This document shows positions 35,706-44,374 of a stretch of DNA of 64,000 nucleotides, one piece after another; position 1 is the first letter of the stretch; each line of letters starts with the position of its first letter. Origin of the DNA: CAYZXL01 sp964482435 (GTDB lineage: Bacteria; Auribacterota; JABMQX01); assembly GCA_964482435.1 (NCBI GenBank), contig CAYZXL010000002.1:122208-186207 (forward strand), in the 5' to 3' direction. The position numbers and the translations under genes are program-made. Below the pieces are notes generated by a model that did not search any database, had not been told where the DNA came from, and saw nothing but the letters and a program-made list of their open reading frames with translations.

Positions 35706-36734
35706 ATGCAGAACGATTCGAGGTCGAAGGTCCTGGTTGTGGACGACGATGATGTAGTGCGAGAGCTTTGCGTGCAGAGTCTCAGCCGGTTCGGATATTG
35801 TGCGATTCCCGCGAGTACCGGGGAAAAGGCGGTTGAGCTTGTTGCGCAGGACGGTTTTGCGGTGGTTCTTCTGGACATCATGATGCCGGGGCTGGGCGGG
35901 ATGGAGGCTCTGAAGCGAATCAAAAGCATCCGCCCGGAGGTGCGAGTTCTGATGATAACGGGGTACGGTTCAATCGGGAGTTCCGTAGAGGCGATGTCCA
36001 ATGGCGCCAGCGACTACATCCTAAAACCGTTCAACCTGGAGGAGCTTGCTCTACGGGTTCGGCGGTGTTTGGAGGAGCAAATCGCTCAGGAAAAGCTCAC
36101 CGCTCTTTCCGAAGAAGTCAATGCGCTGATGGTCGGAACAATCCGGGCGCTGGTGAAAGCGGTTGAAGCCAAAAGCGTTTACACGCGCGGGCATTCGGAC
36201 AGGGTCTCGCGGTATGCGCTTGAGATTACGAACTACTATCCAGTCGCGGGTGAACAGAAGAAGGAAACCCTGCAGCGAATAATCGTGCTGTCGGGGCTTT
36301 TGCACGACATCGGAAAAATCGCCCTGCCCGACAGTATCCTGAACGCGCCTTGCCAGGTGGGGGATAAGCAATGGGAACTGATAAAGAAGCATCCGATCAT
36401 CGGAGCTAAGATTCTCTCGGGGATAGCGGCTCTCAAGGAAGTGCTGCCGGGGATTGTGTACCACCATTGCCACTTTAACAATCCGGACGCACCCAACTGC
36501 TATCCTCGAGGGAGGAGCGGTCAGAGAATTCCCGTTCAGGCGCGAATCATATCGGTGGCGGACACCTTCGACGCGCTGACCTCCACGCGGCCTTACCGAA
36601 AAGCCGTGGACAAGCACAAGGCAGCTCAGATCATTGAAGAGGAAGCCGGGCGGCAATTCGACCCGGAGGCCGTGAAAGCATTCCTGCACGCTTTTGAGAT
36701 TTGCTTTGCCATGTGGAGAATTGGCAAAGAGTGA
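35706..36734 (+). CDS. Response regulator with a degenerate HD-GYP output domain
   Basis: A 342-residue response regulator. The receiver (about 5-125) has the acidic pocket VLVVDDDDVV, acceptor Asp57 in LLDIMMPG and Lys in ILKPF. The C-terminal domain is of HD-GYP type, the family of cyclic-di-GMP phosphodiesterases: GHSDRVSRYA, then HDIGK with His200-Asp201, KKHPIIGAKIL and VADTFDALTSTRPYRKA. The motif that should read HHExxDGxGYP reads HHCH (253-256) and later NCYPRG (Cys265-Tyr-Pro), i.e. the Glu and both defining Gly are lost or displaced. Metal ligands of the HD core are present, so it could be a nucleotide phosphohydrolase of altered activity or a binding protein. It is probably the output of the kinase cluster upstream. 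Confidence 0.88.
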   Translation: MQNDSRSKVLVVDDDDVVRELCVQSLSRFGYCAIPASTGEKAVELVAQDGFAVVLLDIMMPGLGGMEALKRIKSIRPEVRVLMITGYGSIGSSVEAMSNGASDYILKPFNLEELALRVRRCLEEQIAQEKLTALSEEVNALMVGTIRALVKAVEAKSVYTRGHSDRVSRYALEITNYYPVAGEQKKETLQRIIVLSGLLHDIGKIALPDSILNAPCQVGDKQWELIKKHPIIGAKILSGIAALKEVLPGIVYHHCHFNNPDAPNCYPRGRSGQRIPVQARIISVADTFDALTSTRPYRKAVDKHKAAQIIEEEAGRQFDPEAVKAFLHAFEICFAMWRIGKE

Positions 36735-36950
36735 CAGGAGGGCAAGCCGCGATCTCGGGTTGAATCCCGCTCGTCGGCGGTCGCGAGATGCCTGTGGATC
36801 GTTGTTCTACGCACGTTTCCCTTCGGAGCGGAGTGCCCCCGTCGCCCTGGCTCGGTTCCGGCCGAGATCAAACAAAAGGCCGGGGACAATCCTTGACGCG
36901 ACGGGCTGTGCTTGAGTAAACAGCCGGGCTGGGGAGGTAGGCGTATTGGG

Positions 36951-38129
36951 TCAGGTTCCCTTCCGGCCTGAGGCGGCTTGGACGAAGGGCGAGATTTCGC
37001 GCAGCTTGTTGATAATGGGAGGAAACTTCTTTAAGATGTAGTCAATGTCCTCGTCGGTGTTGAAGCGGCTGAGGCTCAGTCGGATGGAGCCATGCACGGA
37101 GGTGTACGGTATGCCCATCGCTCGAAGGACGTGAGAAGGCTCAAGAGAACCGGACGTGCAGGCCGACCCCGACGAGGCGGCGATGCCCTCCCGGTCGAGA
37201 AGGAGAAGGATTGACTCCCCCTCGACGTACTCAAAGCGCACGCTTAACGTGTTCGGGACGCGGCGGCTTTTTGCACCGTTGACGTAGGAATCGGGGGTCG
37301 TTCGCAGAAGCTCTTCCTGCAACCTGTCTCTCAACACACGGACGCGAGAATTCATTTCGGGCAGGTGCTTGACCGCCAGCTCACATGCTTTTCCGAACCC
37401 GACGATGGACGGGAGATTCTCGGTGCCGCCCCTCCTTCCTTTCTCCTGATGTCCGCCGACGAGGAGGGGTCGCAGCTTGGTTCCGCGCCGGATGTACAGC
37501 GCGCCAACTCCTTTGGGGGCGTGAATCTTATGGCCAGAGAGGGCGAGAAGGTCAACGTTGAGCTTGTTGACGTCGAGGGGAATCTTTCCGGCTGCCTGAA
37601 CACCGTCAACGTGAAACACGACGCCTCTTTCTCCGACGATCTGCCCGATTTCCTCGACCGGGAAAATGACGCCAGTCTCATTGTTGGCGTACATGATGGA
37701 AACAATAGCAGTGTCGTCACGGAGAGAGTCCCTCAGTTCGTCGAGGTCGAGCATTCCCTCGGCGTCCACGGAGAGGAATGTAACCTCGTAGCCCCGTTTT
37801 GTGAGCAGCTGACAGGGATTGAGGACGGCGGGGTGTTCGACTTTGGTGGTGATGACGTGCTTCTTGTCGGGGTACGCCTCGAGGGTCCCGAAAAGAGCGG
37901 CGTTATCGCTTTCCGTGCCACAGCCTGTGAAGACAATCTCTGACGGGTCGGCTTTGACGAAGTCCGCGACTCTCTCCCTCGCCTGACTGAGCTTCTTCTC
38001 CGCCTCGGCGCCGAGCGTGTGCATGCTGGAGGGGTTGCCGTATGTTTCCGTGAAGAGGGGAAGCATCTCCTCGAGGACTCTTTCGTCAACTTTTGTGGTG
38101 GCGTTGTTGTCGGCGTAAACGGCTCTCAT
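36951..38129 (-). CDS. nifS: Cysteine desulfurase NifS
   Basis: A 392-residue PLP enzyme that takes sulfur from cysteine and passes it to the NifU scaffold. The N-terminus VYADNNATTKVDERVLEEM is characteristic. Lys201 in LSGHKIHAPKG holds PLP, and Cys324 in SSGSACTSGS is the persulfide carrier; both sit as in Azotobacter NifS (202, 325). Its ATG overlaps the stop of nifU in ATGA. The linked full-length NifU identifies it as NIF type rather than IscS. No nitrogenase gene is present, so it is probably the housekeeping Fe-S system, as in several anaerobes. Confidence 0.95.
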   Translation of the reverse strand: MRAVYADNNATTKVDERVLEEMLPLFTETYGNPSSMHTLGAEAEKKLSQARERVADFVKADPSEIVFTGCGTESDNAALFGTLEAYPDKKHVITTKVEHPAVLNPCQLLTKRGYEVTFLSVDAEGMLDLDELRDSLRDDTAIVSIMYANNETGVIFPVEEIGQIVGERGVVFHVDGVQAAGKIPLDVNKLNVDLLALSGHKIHAPKGVGALYIRRGTKLRPLLVGGHQEKGRRGGTENLPSIVGFGKACELAVKHLPEMNSRVRVLRDRLQEELLRTTPDSYVNGAKSRRVPNTLSVRFEYVEGESILLLLDREGIAASSGSACTSGSLEPSHVLRAMGIPYTSVHGSIRLSLSRFNTDEDIDYILKKFPPIINKLREISPFVQAASGRKGT

Positions 38130-38968
38130 TGCTTCGCCTCCTCGACGACGATTTCAGGAGAAACGAACTCCCGCAGCTTTGCCTGAACGAAGTTCTGCAT
38201 CGTCCAGCCGGAGAGGAGACACTGCGTGCATTTTCCGCGAAAGGCCACGACGACCTTATCGCCAACCACGTCAATCAACTCGATGTCTCCTCCTTCTTTC
38301 TGGAGGGCAGGCGAGATTTCGTTTTTGATTGTCTCCTCGACGAGCTTTATCTTCTCGATGTTGGTCATCTTCTTTCGTTCGGGCTTGACCCGCCATATGC
38401 CGCCGCCCGTTTCCTTGATGACGCGGTCAATGATTTCCTGAATTTTCTCGTGGCACTGTCCGCAACCGCCGCCGGCCTTGGTGTAATAGGTAACTTGCTC
38501 GATAGTCGTCAGCCCGTTTTCCTTAATGGCGCGCTCGATTGCTTTATCGGTAACGCCGAAGCATTTGCAGACGATTTCTCCCTCTTCGGAGGGCACCTTC
38601 TCTCCGCGAAAGTTCGCTATCGCAGCCTCGAGGGCTTCTCGTCCCATGACGGAACAGTGCATTTTCTGTTCGGGGAGGCCGCCGAGGAAATTGGCGATGT
38701 CCTGGTTGGTGATTTTCGAGGCCTCTTCGATAGTCTTCCCCTTGACCATTTCGGTCAGCGCAGAGGCGGAAGCAATGGCGCTCCCGCAGCCAAAGGTCTG
38801 AAACTTGACGTCGGCGATTCTGCCCTTGTCGTCGAGCTTGAACATGAGCTTCAACATGTCGCCGCATGCGAGTGAGCCGACCTCCCCCACTCCATCCGCG
38901 TCGTCAATCGTCCCGACGTTGCGTGGATTGTAGAAATGGTCTTTAACCTTTTCCGAATAATCCCACAT
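38126..38968 (-). CDS. nifU: Fe-S scaffold NifU (three-domain)
   Basis: A 280-residue full-length NifU. The N-terminal scaffold domain has Cys35, Cys61 and Cys105 (LACGD, FGCGS, HCSVMG), matching the Azotobacter positions 35, 62 and 106. The middle carries a permanent 2Fe-2S cluster site (CKCFGVTD, then GGGCGQCH), and the C-terminal Nfu domain ends in the CTQC pair. The start at 38968 has GGGAG eight bases upstream; a frame reaching 39013 lacks a site. It forms a two-gene operon with nifS. It may be an O2-sensitive system, consistent with the nearby rubredoxin. Confidence 0.95.
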   Translation of the reverse strand: MWDYSEKVKDHFYNPRNVGTIDDADGVGEVGSLACGDMLKLMFKLDDKGRIADVKFQTFGCGSAIASASALTEMVKGKTIEEASKITNQDIANFLGGLPEQKMHCSVMGREALEAAIANFRGEKVPSEEGEIVCKCFGVTDKAIERAIKENGLTTIEQVTYYTKAGGGCGQCHEKIQEIIDRVIKETGGGIWRVKPERKKMTNIEKIKLVEETIKNEISPALQKEGGDIELIDVVGDKVVVAFRGKCTQCLLSGWTMQNFVQAKLREFVSPEIVVEEAKQ

Positions 38969-39018
38969 CCGTGAACTCCCATAGCTTTGCCAACCCGCCT
39001 CATGCCAAAGCAATGTTC

Positions 39019-39048
39019 ATGCTATTGCCTCCATCCTGTTGTTGTCAA
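39019..39048 (-). promoter_or_regulatory. Likely promoter of nifU-nifS
   Basis: On the minus strand TTGACA (39048-39043), 18 bases, TAGCAT (39024-39019), about 50 bases before the nifU start. The remainder of 38969-39289 has no gene; a second TTGACA (39207-39212, plus strand) has only a poor -10 downstream. Confidence 0.5.
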
Positions 39049-39289
39049 CGGCGTTGTGGCCTCAAGAGTTCCGAGGGTTGACCGGGTGGCACGAGAGGGC
39101 CCGCGTGAAACCACAAGGGAGCCGCACGGGTTCCCGATGCCTCGCATCAGCCGCAGCCCGAGGAATCAGCCGAATTGCCCCGGCCGTCTGCACAGCCATG
39201 CTGCTCTTGACAGCCCTCTTCGGATGAGGTAAGAAGTATATGCGCAGAATAATGTGCTGGGCATGGTCCGAGGGGAGGCGAGCGATGTA

Positions 39290-41317
39290 ATGCACGCAAC
39301 AAAAGTGTTTCTCGTTTCCTGGCGAGGGATGACGTTCTTTATGGTGCAGACCCTCGTCTGTTCTGCCGCTGCGGTTGGCTTGGCCGCCGAACTGTACCTT
39401 CCTGTTGCGATGTGGCCGGTCGCGCCAAACGGATGGTATTTCCAGGGACCACTGGGCGTCGCAGTGGACCGTCAGGGAAATGTCCTGGTCGTGGACCCCT
39501 ACGACTACAAGGCCAAGAAATTCGACCTGTCCGGTAACCTTCTCAAGGAGTGGGGCTCCGAGGGTTCCGGGGACGGCGAGTTCCAGTCGCCGTGCGACAT
39601 AGCAGCGGATCCGTGGGGCAATGTCTTCGTGGCGGATACCGGCAACCACCGAGTGCAGAAGTTCGACCCCTCGGGGAACTTCGTCACGAAGTGGGGCGCC
39701 GAGGGAAGCGGTCCCGGAGAGTTCAGGTTCCCGCGCGGCATAGCCGTGTCCCCTTGCGGCAGCGTATATGTCGCCGATAGGGACAACCACCGGGTCCAGA
39801 AGTTCGACGATCGCGGGACTTTCCTCCTTGAATGGGGGAACGCTCAGTCCGGGAACCCCGACTTCAGCATTTGCCAGGACGTAGCCGTGGATAGAGCAGG
39901 CGATGTCTTCGTTCTGGACTGGTATTATTGCACAGTCCGGAAGTTCAACTCTTGGGGCGTCCTCCAGACGAAATGGGGTTCCCATGGGACCGTGGCCGGA
40001 CAGTTCGGGACGCCCGAGGCGATAGCTGTGGACCGGGATGGGAACGTCTATGTCGTTGAGTCCGAGAATAAAAGAGTCCAGAAGTTCGCTCCCTCTGGTA
40101 ACTTTATCGGAATGTGGGGCTCGTACGGGTATCGGGATGGAGAATTTAACTGGCCCGGCGGCATCGCTGCCGACCCATGGGGAAACGTCCTTGTCGCAGA
40201 CACCTGCAATCATCGCATTCAGAAGTTCAACCCCCACGGGGAGTTCCTCACGGCATGGGGTGCTTACGGCCATGCGGACGGACAACTGAGCGAACCCGAG
40301 GGCATAGCAGTGGACCCACAGGGAAACGTGTTCGTCGCAGACACGCGGAACCACAGGGTCCAGAAGTTCGACTCGTCGGGCAATCTTCTGGGGAAGTGGG
40401 GCAGCCCGGGCTCTGATAACGGGCAGTTAAACGAGCCCCGAGACATAGCGTTGGACACCGAGGGGAACATCTTCGTCGTGGACTCCATGAACTACAGAAT
40501 CCAGAAGTTCGATCCCTCCGGCAGATTTCTGACAAAGTGGGGCTCGGAGGGCTTTGGGGATGGACAGTTTTACTTTGCCGACTCCATCGCCGTGGGCCCG
40601 TCCGGAGACGTCTTCGTGGTCGATAGAGAAAAAAACAGGATCCAGAAGTTCGATTCCAACGGAAACTTCCTCCTGAAATGGGGCTCAGTGGGCTACGGCC
40701 CCGGCGAGTTCTACTCTCCCCAGGGGATAGCCGTGGATCCGTCCGGAAATGTTTATGTTGTTGAGATGTTCAACAATAGGGTTCAGAAATTTGACTCCTC
40801 CGGGAATTTGCTTGCGCAGTGGGGCCGGAGGGGCACCGGCGACGGCGAGCTCTGCTTTCCTCAATCAATGGCAGTGGACGAACTGGGGGATGTCTATGTT
40901 GGCGACTTGGGCAATGGGAAGATTAAGAAGTTTGACTCATCAGGGAAATTCCTTGCAAAGTGGGGGTCCTGGGGGTACGGACCGGGACAGTTCGGAGAGC
41001 CGTCGGACATAGTCGTCGGTGTGTCGGGGAAGGTGTTTGTCCTCGACAGTGGCAACCATCGCGTGCAGATTTACTATCACCTCGCCGTGGAGAGACTATC
41101 TGGCGACCCGGAGGCGCCCGCGATCCAGTGGAGCAGCGTCGAGGAAAAAAGCTATCGCGTTTGGGTTTCAGCCGACCTTTCGCGCTGGACATACGTCAAG
41201 GAAATTCTGCGCGGCTCAACCAGCGGCACCAGCTCATGGGCCGACAATGGCTTCCATAGGCTCGGCCCGCCAGCAGAAGCCAGACAGCGGTTTTATCGCA
41301 TCGAGCAGTTGCCGTAG
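39290..41317 (+). CDS. Secreted NHL-repeat beta-propeller protein, twelve exact 47-residue repeats
   Basis: A 675-residue exported protein. The N-terminus (TFFMVQTLVCSAAAVGLAAE) is a signal peptide. Twelve NHL repeats follow, each exactly 47 residues with the core IAVDPQGNVFVADT, NHRVQKFD, SSGNLLxKWGSxG and G(E/Q)F. The C-terminal 80 residues form a small beta domain (RVWVSADLSRWTYVKE, ending RFYRIEQ), seen at the ends of other planctomycete and verrucomicrobial secreted proteins. NHL propellers are binding platforms or, in a few enzymes, lyase/hydrolase folds; no catalytic site is visible. One propeller uses six blades, so twelve repeats suggest two. GGGGAGG lies ten bases before the chosen ATG. 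It is probably cotranscribed with the next gene, 56 bases on. Confidence 0.85.
   Translation: MHATKVFLVSWRGMTFFMVQTLVCSAAAVGLAAELYLPVAMWPVAPNGWYFQGPLGVAVDRQGNVLVVDPYDYKAKKFDLSGNLLKEWGSEGSGDGEFQSPCDIAADPWGNVFVADTGNHRVQKFDPSGNFVTKWGAEGSGPGEFRFPRGIAVSPCGSVYVADRDNHRVQKFDDRGTFLLEWGNAQSGNPDFSICQDVAVDRAGDVFVLDWYYCTVRKFNSWGVLQTKWGSHGTVAGQFGTPEAIAVDRDGNVYVVESENKRVQKFAPSGNFIGMWGSYGYRDGEFNWPGGIAADPWGNVLVADTCNHRIQKFNPHGEFLTAWGAYGHADGQLSEPEGIAVDPQGNVFVADTRNHRVQKFDSSGNLLGKWGSPGSDNGQLNEPRDIALDTEGNIFVVDSMNYRIQKFDPSGRFLTKWGSEGFGDGQFYFADSIAVGPSGDVFVVDREKNRIQKFDSNGNFLLKWGSVGYGPGEFYSPQGIAVDPSGNVYVVEMFNNRVQKFDSSGNLLAQWGRRGTGDGELCFPQSMAVDELGDVYVGDLGNGKIKKFDSSGKFLAKWGSWGYGPGQFGEPSDIVVGVSGKVFVLDSGNHRVQIYYHLAVERLSGDPEAPAIQWSSVEEKSYRVWVSADLSRWTYVKEILRGSTSGTSSWADNGFHRLGPPAEARQRFYRIEQLP
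39445..41080 (+). repeat. Tandem 141-base coding repeats (NHL units)
   Basis: The phrase CAGAAGTTCGAC recurs with a constant 141-base spacing (for example 39656 and 39797). The units differ enough to be old. A repeat finder could mistake them for an array. Confidence 0.85.
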
Positions 41318-41373
41318 GCCGGGAAAGACCGCGCGCAACAAGCATCCCTTCCGTCCAGAAAGTGAGGAGACAC

Positions 41374-43551
41374 ATGCTGAGAAGAACACTCGCTGTTTCG
41401 GTGGTTGTCTTTTTGTTCGCTCAAGCTGAGCTTGGAGCTGTTGAGACGCTGAAGCTCTCATCGAGAATCCCGGAGAACGCCGTTGGAGCGGTTTTCATAA
41501 GAGACCTCCCGGCGGTGGCTCGCGGAAAAGCGTGGATGAGAAGTCTGTCGGAAGCGTTCGTCGGGGAAGTGGCCTTCGCACTTTTGGACATCCCTCGTGG
41601 AAGAACGGCTCCCGTCCCGCCACCGCCGCAGGGGCCGCCGGGCGCGCCGGCGGCGCTCTTCGAGGTGCCTCGGGAAAAAACGATTCCTCCTTTCGTCATC
41701 ATGGGCCAGGTCAAACCCGAGAAGCTCGATCAGTTTCTGGCTGTTCGCCTGAAGCCCATGCTCAGCCGGAACCTCGGCAAAGTCGAATTCCATTCCTCAG
41801 AGGGCATCACCGAGATTCTGGTAAACGATTCGCCGACTGCGTTCTACTCAATCAAGGACGAGCTATTGTGCTTTTCACTGAACAAGGAAATCGTTGCGAA
41901 ATTCGTCGCCAACCCACTGCCTAACGAGAAGAGCCTGCGAGCCAATCCCGCCTTCGCAAAAGTCCTCGCCAGAACTCCCGCCAGCAGCCGCTCCATTTAC
42001 TTCCTGAACGTCAAAAGGATTCTGGGCATCTTCGGCGACAAGATTTCCGAAGAAACGCGGGCGGGTTTGAAAGCCGCGGGCGTTCTCGATATCGAGGCAA
42101 TAGGCGGATACGATGAGATAATAGATGGCGCTCCCACAGGGGCGGTGAGCTTCATCGCTTCGGGCAAGCCAGCAGGTTTTCTTGCTCTTGCCTCGCAGGC
42201 TGCCGCGCCGCCGACGACAGCACGGTTCATCCCGGCGGATTACTCGCTCTATGCTCGACTGCGCTTCTCGAGCTTCTCAGACGCCTGGCGACAGGTCACT
42301 CAAACCCTAAGGGAAATTGCGGCGCAGGCGAAAGGGGAGGGTGAGAAGGAAACGGGAGCGAAGGAAGAGACTCCAGTCGCCGAGGAAGAACCAGGGGAGG
42401 AAGAAAAACCGGAAGAGCGAGGCGACGGCATCGCCGAATTCCTGGAGGGCTTCCGGGAGGCTACAGGATTGGACTTCGTCAAAGACTTGCTCGATTCGAT
42501 GGGCGGGGAGGCGGCGGTCGCGGTGGCGGTGCCCGAAACGTTGAGAATTCCCGATGCTGTGGGCATGCTGGAAGTCGTGAATAGAACGAAAATCGAGCAG
42601 GTCATCTCCAAAATTCTGCCGGCTGCGACCGCGGAAGCGGAACAGTACAAGGGCGTGGCAATTCGTGCGCTCAATATCGGCCGGTTTGAGGGAGCGTACG
42701 CTTTTGTCGAGAAATATCTCGTCGTAGGGACGAATGTGTCTGCCGTGAAATCCGTGGTGGACGTCGCGGGAGGTGCAGCGGCGCTCGCTGACAATCCGAA
42801 ATTCGAGTTGGCGATGGAGCGGCTCGGAGGAGGAAGCCATCTGCTCTATCTCGACGCGGGGAGCGCCTTGCCGATTGTTCTCAGCGCCATCAGCCGCAGC
42901 ATTGAGTCATTCGCAGAGGCCCAGGAGAGGCTGGGGCAGCCCGAAAGCGAATCGGAGCAAGAGGCAAATTGGAAAGGGCCACGCTGGGAGGTGATTGGGA
43001 AGCTATTGATAAGTCCGCTCTTGACCGATGTCGTGTTGGGGTGCGCGATTCTCGGCGACGAGGAGAGCGTGACCATTCGCGGCTATTCGACGATCCGCGG
43101 GACATATAACTGGATGGCGACGTCGAGCATTATGGCGGGGATGATGCTGCCAGCCTTGTCGCGAGCCAGAGAAAGCGCGAGACAGGCCGTCTGCATTAAC
43201 AACCTGAAGCAGATTGTGACCGCCCAGCACCTTTACGCCAACGACTACGACGGCAAATTCGCGGAGAAGCTGTCAGACCTGTACCCCGGCTACGTCACCA
43301 GCCTCGGCGTTTTCACCTGCCCGTCTGCGCGCGGTCCCGAAATCATGAGGAAGGAAGATATTGATTCGCTGGCGAGCTATGTCCTGCGAAAGGGGCTGAC
43401 AAAAGACTCGCCCGCCGACGAGGTGCTCATCTACGAGAAACTTGAGAATCACCGCGGAAAGGGCGCGAACGCGGCATTCGTTGACGGCCATGTGCGGTGG
43501 CTTGACGCCGAGGAGCTGGAGAAGTTCCCAGCCGAGGGGCAGGAGAAATAG
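41374..43551 (+). CDS. Secreted DUF3352-like protein with a C-terminal pseudopilin-like domain
   Basis: A 725-residue exported protein. The start at 41374 has GAGGAG five bases upstream and gives a signal peptide (RRTLAVSVVVFLFAQAELGA). The first 570 residues resemble the DUF3352-like protein at 7541 (opening SSRIPENAVGAVFIRDLP; a low-complexity KEETPVAEEEPGEEEKPEE near 330). From about residue 587 it changes to a type IV pseudopilin/DUF1559-like unit: a hydrophobic helix MAGMMLPALSRARESARQ, then INNLKQIVTAQHLYANDYDG, YVTSLGVFTCPSA and AAFVDGHVRWLDAEE. That is the same module as the two pseudopilins at 59205 and 60090, but here the pilin helix is internal and cannot be processed by prepilin peptidase. 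Function unknown. Confidence 0.8.
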   Translation: MLRRTLAVSVVVFLFAQAELGAVETLKLSSRIPENAVGAVFIRDLPAVARGKAWMRSLSEAFVGEVAFALLDIPRGRTAPVPPPPQGPPGAPAALFEVPREKTIPPFVIMGQVKPEKLDQFLAVRLKPMLSRNLGKVEFHSSEGITEILVNDSPTAFYSIKDELLCFSLNKEIVAKFVANPLPNEKSLRANPAFAKVLARTPASSRSIYFLNVKRILGIFGDKISEETRAGLKAAGVLDIEAIGGYDEIIDGAPTGAVSFIASGKPAGFLALASQAAAPPTTARFIPADYSLYARLRFSSFSDAWRQVTQTLREIAAQAKGEGEKETGAKEETPVAEEEPGEEEKPEERGDGIAEFLEGFREATGLDFVKDLLDSMGGEAAVAVAVPETLRIPDAVGMLEVVNRTKIEQVISKILPAATAEAEQYKGVAIRALNIGRFEGAYAFVEKYLVVGTNVSAVKSVVDVAGGAAALADNPKFELAMERLGGGSHLLYLDAGSALPIVLSAISRSIESFAEAQERLGQPESESEQEANWKGPRWEVIGKLLISPLLTDVVLGCAILGDEESVTIRGYSTIRGTYNWMATSSIMAGMMLPALSRARESARQAVCINNLKQIVTAQHLYANDYDGKFAEKLSDLYPGYVTSLGVFTCPSARGPEIMRKEDIDSLASYVLRKGLTKDSPADEVLIYEKLENHRGKGANAAFVDGHVRWLDAEELEKFPAEGQEK

Positions 43552-43620
43552 AAGCATCGCCTGTTGATGGGTTCAAAGAGCAGAGCACCGTGCATAAACC
43601 GGGAGGAGTGAGGTTTGGGG

Positions 43621-44298
43621 TCAGGCATCGAGGCGGCCGTCTTTGAGCCGGATAACGCGCGTGGCGTGCTGAGCGACTTCGTTCTCGTGGGTCACGACGA
43701 CAATGGTGCGGCCTTCCCTGTTGAGGCCGCTGAAGACTTGCATGATTTCTTCACCGGTCTTTGAGTCGAGGTTGCCGGTCGGTTCGTCGGCGAGGACAAT
43801 CGTCGGGCGGTTGACGAGGGCACGCGCAATGGCAACTCTCTGCCTTTCGCCTCCGGAGAGCTCGGTTGGCTTGTGATGAAGGCGATGGCCCAGTCCGACG
43901 GATTCGAGGGCTTCCTGTGCAGCGGTTCTTCTTTTCATCCAGCCCGATCCCGCGTAAACGAGTGGAAGCTCCACGTTGCGAAGAACGGTCATTCGCGGAA
44001 GAAGGTTGAACATCTGAAATACGAAGCCGATCTCGCGGTTGCGGATTCCCGCAAGCTCGTCCTCGTCCATCTCGGAGACTTCGACGCCCCGAAGGAGATA
44101 CTGCCCGCTATCGGGAACATCGAGGCAGCCAAGGACATTCATCAAGGTTGATTTTCCGGACCCTGACGGCCCCATAATGGCGAGGAAATCGCCCTCCCGG
44201 ATGGAAAACGAGATATTGTCGAGGGCGCGGACCTCCGTCTCCCCTACCCTGTAAGTCTTGCTGACGTCGGTTATCTTAATGATTTCGCTATCCTGCAT
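43621..44298 (-). CDS. MacB/LolD-type ABC ATPase of a tripartite exporter
   Basis: A 225-residue ATPase: Walker A GPSGSGKST, signature LSGGERQRVAIARAL, Walker B VLADEPTGNLDS and switch VVVTHE. The family (MacB, LolD, FtsE) powers mechanotransmission permeases rather than transport channels. The ATG at 44298 is in the family position (QDSEIIKITDVSKTY); an in-frame TTG 11 codons earlier is less likely. It is the last gene of the operon, 76 bases after the TolC gene, and pairs with the permease at 45960. In E. coli MacB the ATPase and permease are one protein; here they are split. Confidence 0.93.
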   Translation of the reverse strand: MQDSEIIKITDVSKTYRVGETEVRALDNISFSIREGDFLAIMGPSGSGKSTLMNVLGCLDVPDSGQYLLRGVEVSEMDEDELAGIRNREIGFVFQMFNLLPRMTVLRNVELPLVYAGSGWMKRRTAAQEALESVGLGHRLHHKPTELSGGERQRVAIARALVNRPTIVLADEPTGNLDSKTGEEIMQVFSGLNREGRTIVVVTHENEVAQHATRVIRLKDGRLDA

Positions 44299-44374
44299 CT
44301 TCGTTCGCTCGGAGACGCTGCGTCTCTTCAAAAAGTCCGGGGCGTGGCCGCCGCGAACTCGGCTCCTCCCGTTC

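Noticed and set aside
36757..36770. CGGGTTGAATCCCG, resembling a tRNA T-arm
   Set aside because: Stem is 4 bp with a 6-base loop, lacks the TTC-R-A order, and no acceptor or anticodon stem can be drawn around it.
39445..41080. Possible CRISPR or satellite array with 141-base period
   Set aside because: The period is in frame, the units are diverged protein repeats and there are no unique spacers.
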